DNA of 64,000 nucleotides from Gymnothorax reevesii (taxonomy: Eukaryota; Chordata; Actinopteri; Anguilliformes; Muraenidae): NCBI GenBank assembly GCA_029721435.1, contig CM056581.1:71596712-71660711 (forward strand), in the 5' to 3' direction. A program made the position numbers and the translations under genes. The notes beneath the pieces were generated by a model. The model ran no database searches. It saw only the letters and a program-made list of their open reading frames with translations, and had not been told where the DNA came from. The stretch's first letter is position 1. Every line of letters begins with the position of its first letter. Shown here piece after piece: positions 61,850-64,000 of the stretch.

Positions 61850-63261
61850 ATGAAAATTTTTGACATGCAGAAGTTAAAAAAAAGAAAGTTTTTAAAAAAG
61901 TGTATATCTTCACTTCAGAGACTAATATTCACTTCCAATAGGCCATACAAGCACATTGGAAAAATTGGTGGCATATATGCAGTGCAACAGAGATCTGAAG
62001 CATTTCCCAGGCCAGATACACGCAGAGATTCACATTCTGAGCTTAAAACCTCAAAGAAGCGTGTTTTCATGAAAGAGCGTATGGAGACAATATCAGCGCT
62101 CTAGGTCGCTTCCTTAAGAAGATAGCAGCCAATTCACTCCTATTTAGTCATAAAGTGAAAATTCACTCATGTTTGTCACTTTCCCACTGATTTACACACA
62201 GAATGAAAATTTTCAAGATGCAGAAGTTAAAAAAAAGAAAGTTTTTAAAAAAGTGTAAATCTTCACTTCAGAGACTCATATTCACTTCCAATAGGCCATA
62301 CAAGCACATTGGAAAAATTGGTGGCATGTATGCAGTGCAACAGAGATCTGAAGAATTTCCCAGGCCAGATACACGCAGAGATTCACATTCTGAGCTTAAA
62401 ACCTCAAAGAAGCGTGTTTTCATGAAAGAGCGTATGGAGACAATATCAGCGCTCTAGCTCGCTTCCTTAAGAAGATAGCAGCCAATTCACTCCTATTTAG
62501 TCATACAGTGAAAATTCACTCATGTTTGTCACTTTCCCACTGATTTACACACAGAATGAAAATTTTTGACATGCAGAAGTTAAAAAAAAGAAAGTTTTTA
62601 AAAAAGTGTATATCTTCACTTCAGAGACTAATATTCACTTCCAATAGGCCATACAAGCACATTGGAAAAATTGGTGGCATATATGCAGTGCAACAGAGAT
62701 CTGAAGCATTTCCCAGGCCAGATACACGCAGAGATTCACATTCTGAGCTTAAAACCTCAAAGAAGCGTGTTTTCATGAAAGAGCGTATGGAGACAATATC
62801 AGCGCTCTAGGTCGCTTCCTTAAGAAGATAGCAGCCAATTCACTCCTATTTAGTCATAAAGTGAAAATTCACTCATGTTTCTCACTTTCCCACTGATTTA
62901 CACACAGAATGAAAATTTTCGACATGCAGAAGTTAAAAAAAAGAAAGTTTTTAAAAAAGTGTAAATCTTCACTTCAGAGACTCATATTCACTTCCAATAG
63001 GCCATACAAGCACATTGGAAAAATTGGTGGCATGTATGCAGTGCAACAGAGATCTGAAGAATTTCACAGGCCAGATACACGCAGAGATTCACATTCTGAG
63101 CTTAAAACCTCAAAGAAGCGTGTTTTCATGAAAGAGCGTATGGAGACAATATCAGCGCTCTAGCTCGCTTCCTTAAGAAGATAGCAGCCAATTCACTCCT
63201 ATTTAGTCATACAGTGAAAATTCACTCATGTTTGTCACTTTCCCACTGATTTACACAGAGA
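61850..63261 (+). repeat. Tandem dimer of class C monomers (2 x 706 bp)
   Basis: 61850 and 62203 are repeated as 62556 and 62909 at +706 bp. The second monomer of each dimer has GTGTAAATC, GGCATGTATGC and GAAGAATTTC (62909 continues CACAGG where 62203 has CCCAGG). It is preceded by GTCATAAAGTGAAAA. Private differences are TTTTCAAGATG at 62203 versus TTTTCGACATG at 62909, and GTTTCTCAC just before 62909. The monomer at 60792 shares TTTTCGAC and CATGTATGC and is a likely relative. Confidence 0.9.
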
Positions 63262-64000
63262 ATGAAAATTTTTGACATGCAGAAGTTAAAAAAAAGAAAG
63301 TTTTTAAAAAAGTGTATATCTTCACTAGAGAGACTCATATTCACTTCCAATAGGCCATAAAAACACATTGGAAAAATGGATGGCATACATGCAGTGCAAC
63401 AGTGATCTGAAGCATTTCCCAGGCCAGATACACGCAGAGATTCACATTCTGAGCTTAAAACCTCAAAGTAGCGTGTTTTCATGAAAGAGCGTATGGAGAC
63501 AATATCAGCGCTCTAGGTCGCTTCCTTAAGAAGATAGCAGCCAATTCACTCCTATTTAGTCATACAGTGAAAATTCACTCATGTTTGTCACTTTCCCACT
63601 GATTTACACACGGATTGAAACTTTTTGACAAGCAGAAGTTAAAAAAAAGAAAGTTTTTAAAAAAGTGCATATCTTCACTTCAGAGACTCATATTCACTTC
63701 CAATAGGCCATACAAGCAAATTGGACAATTTGCTGCCATATATGCAGTGCACAGTGATCTGAAGCATTTCCCAGCCCAGATACACGAACAGATTCACTTT
63801 CTGAGCTTAAAACCTAGAAGAAGCGTGTTTTCATGAAAGAGCGTATGGAGACAATATCAGCGCTCTAGGTCGCTTCATTAAGAAGATAGCAGCCAATTCA
63901 CTCCTATTTAGTCATACAGTGAAAATTCACTCATGTTTGTCACTTTCCCACTGATTTACACACAGAATGAAAATTTTTGACATGCAGAAGTTAAAAAAAA
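63262..64000 (+). repeat. Monomers 63262 A, 63615 B and partial 63967
   Basis: 63262 is class A (preceded by ACACAGAGAATG; CACTAGAGAG, CATACATGC, AAAGTAGCG). 63615 is class B (GGACAATTTGC). 63967-64000 is the first 34 bp of the next monomer (ACACAGAATG start, so A or C), ending inside the A-tract. The array clearly continues beyond the window. Confidence 0.92.

Larger units (their letters stand above)
1..64000 (+). repeat. Satellite DNA array, ~353-bp monomer, 181 full copies
   Basis: The same ~353-bp sequence recurs without interruption across the whole window, always in the same orientation. Anchoring on the start of each monomer gives positions 164, 517, 868, 1221 and so on to 63967, which is 63803 bp over 181 steps, a mean of 352.5 bp. 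Spacings vary only from 349 to 354 bp, from small indels such as the A-tract length, CAACAG versus CACAG, and GCGTATGG versus GCGTTGG. One counted monomer is about 38% G+C. Three monomer classes (A, B, C) and their hybrids are arranged in higher-order patterns. Satellites of this kind usually form centromeric or pericentromeric heterochromatin; that role is inferred from organisation alone. I do not recognise the family or species. Confidence 0.98.

Noticed and set aside
1..64000. A giant tandem-repeat protein spanning monomers
   Set aside because: The monomer length of 352-353 bp is not a multiple of three, so the frame changes in each monomer and stops occur in every frame.
1..64000. CRISPR array or bacterial repeat system
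   Set aside because: There are no unique spacers between short repeats. The full 353 bp is itself the repeat, and there are no cas-like genes.
1..64000. Transposable element or retrovirus-like tandem copies
   Set aside because: No terminal repeats, target-site duplications, reverse transcriptase or transposase motifs are visible. The A-tract is internal to every monomer and is not a retroposon tail.

Overview
This window is satellite DNA from end to end. It holds 181 complete head-to-tail monomers of about 353 bp (observed spacings 349-354 bp), with a partial monomer at each edge (1-163 and 63967-64000). All monomers lie in the same orientation. I found no unique sequence, no transposable element, no RNA gene and no convincing protein-coding gene. 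One counted monomer (868-1220) is about 38% G+C. An array this long and uniform, with nested higher-order repetition, points to a eukaryotic centromeric, pericentromeric or other heterochromatic block. I do not recognise the satellite family, and nothing here identifies the species.

For numbering, a monomer starts at the ATG (or TTG) that follows the ACACAGA (or ACACGGAT) motif. There are three main classes. Class A (example 5447-5799) has CTACAGAG, CCATAAAAACAC and GGATGGCAT. Class B (example 4038-4389, usually 352 bp) has ACACGGATTG, GACAAGCAG, CAAATTGGACAAATTGC and CCTAGAAG. Class C (example 14250-14602) has TTCAGAGACTAAT, TACAAGCACATTGG, TTGGTGGC and an AGATCT site. By my count A and C differ at about 7 positions (2%), and B differs from A at about 20 (6%). 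Many monomers are hybrids between classes. Most hybrids switch class in the 32-bp stretch around CCAATAGGCCATA, about 65-95 bp into the monomer.

Layout: 1-10724 is A/B-rich, with very few C monomers and several local trimer duplications. 10725-18125 and 18126-26233 are two related multi-kilobase blocks. The second carries a nested 7-monomer tandem duplication and lacks one monomer. 26234-41748 is C-rich and organised around a 5-monomer module present four times. 41749-47741 is built from 5-6 monomer modules that begin A-B-C. 48095-59732 is the clearest higher-order repeat: a 12-monomer unit, a 9-monomer version and another 12-monomer unit. The 9-monomer version contains a chimeric B monomer that looks like the scar of a 3-monomer deletion. 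59733-64000 is mixed and includes a tandem dimer of C monomers.

Each monomer carries a few recurring non-coding elements: an A-tract segment, several short perfect dyads, a cluster of all its CpGs within about 90 bp, and repeated TTCACT motifs. No CENP-B-box match was seen. Many 60-90 codon open frames exist on both strands, but they are by-products of the repeat. Because 353 is not a multiple of 3, no frame can run through successive monomers. All comparisons were made by eye; percentages and difference counts are approximate.
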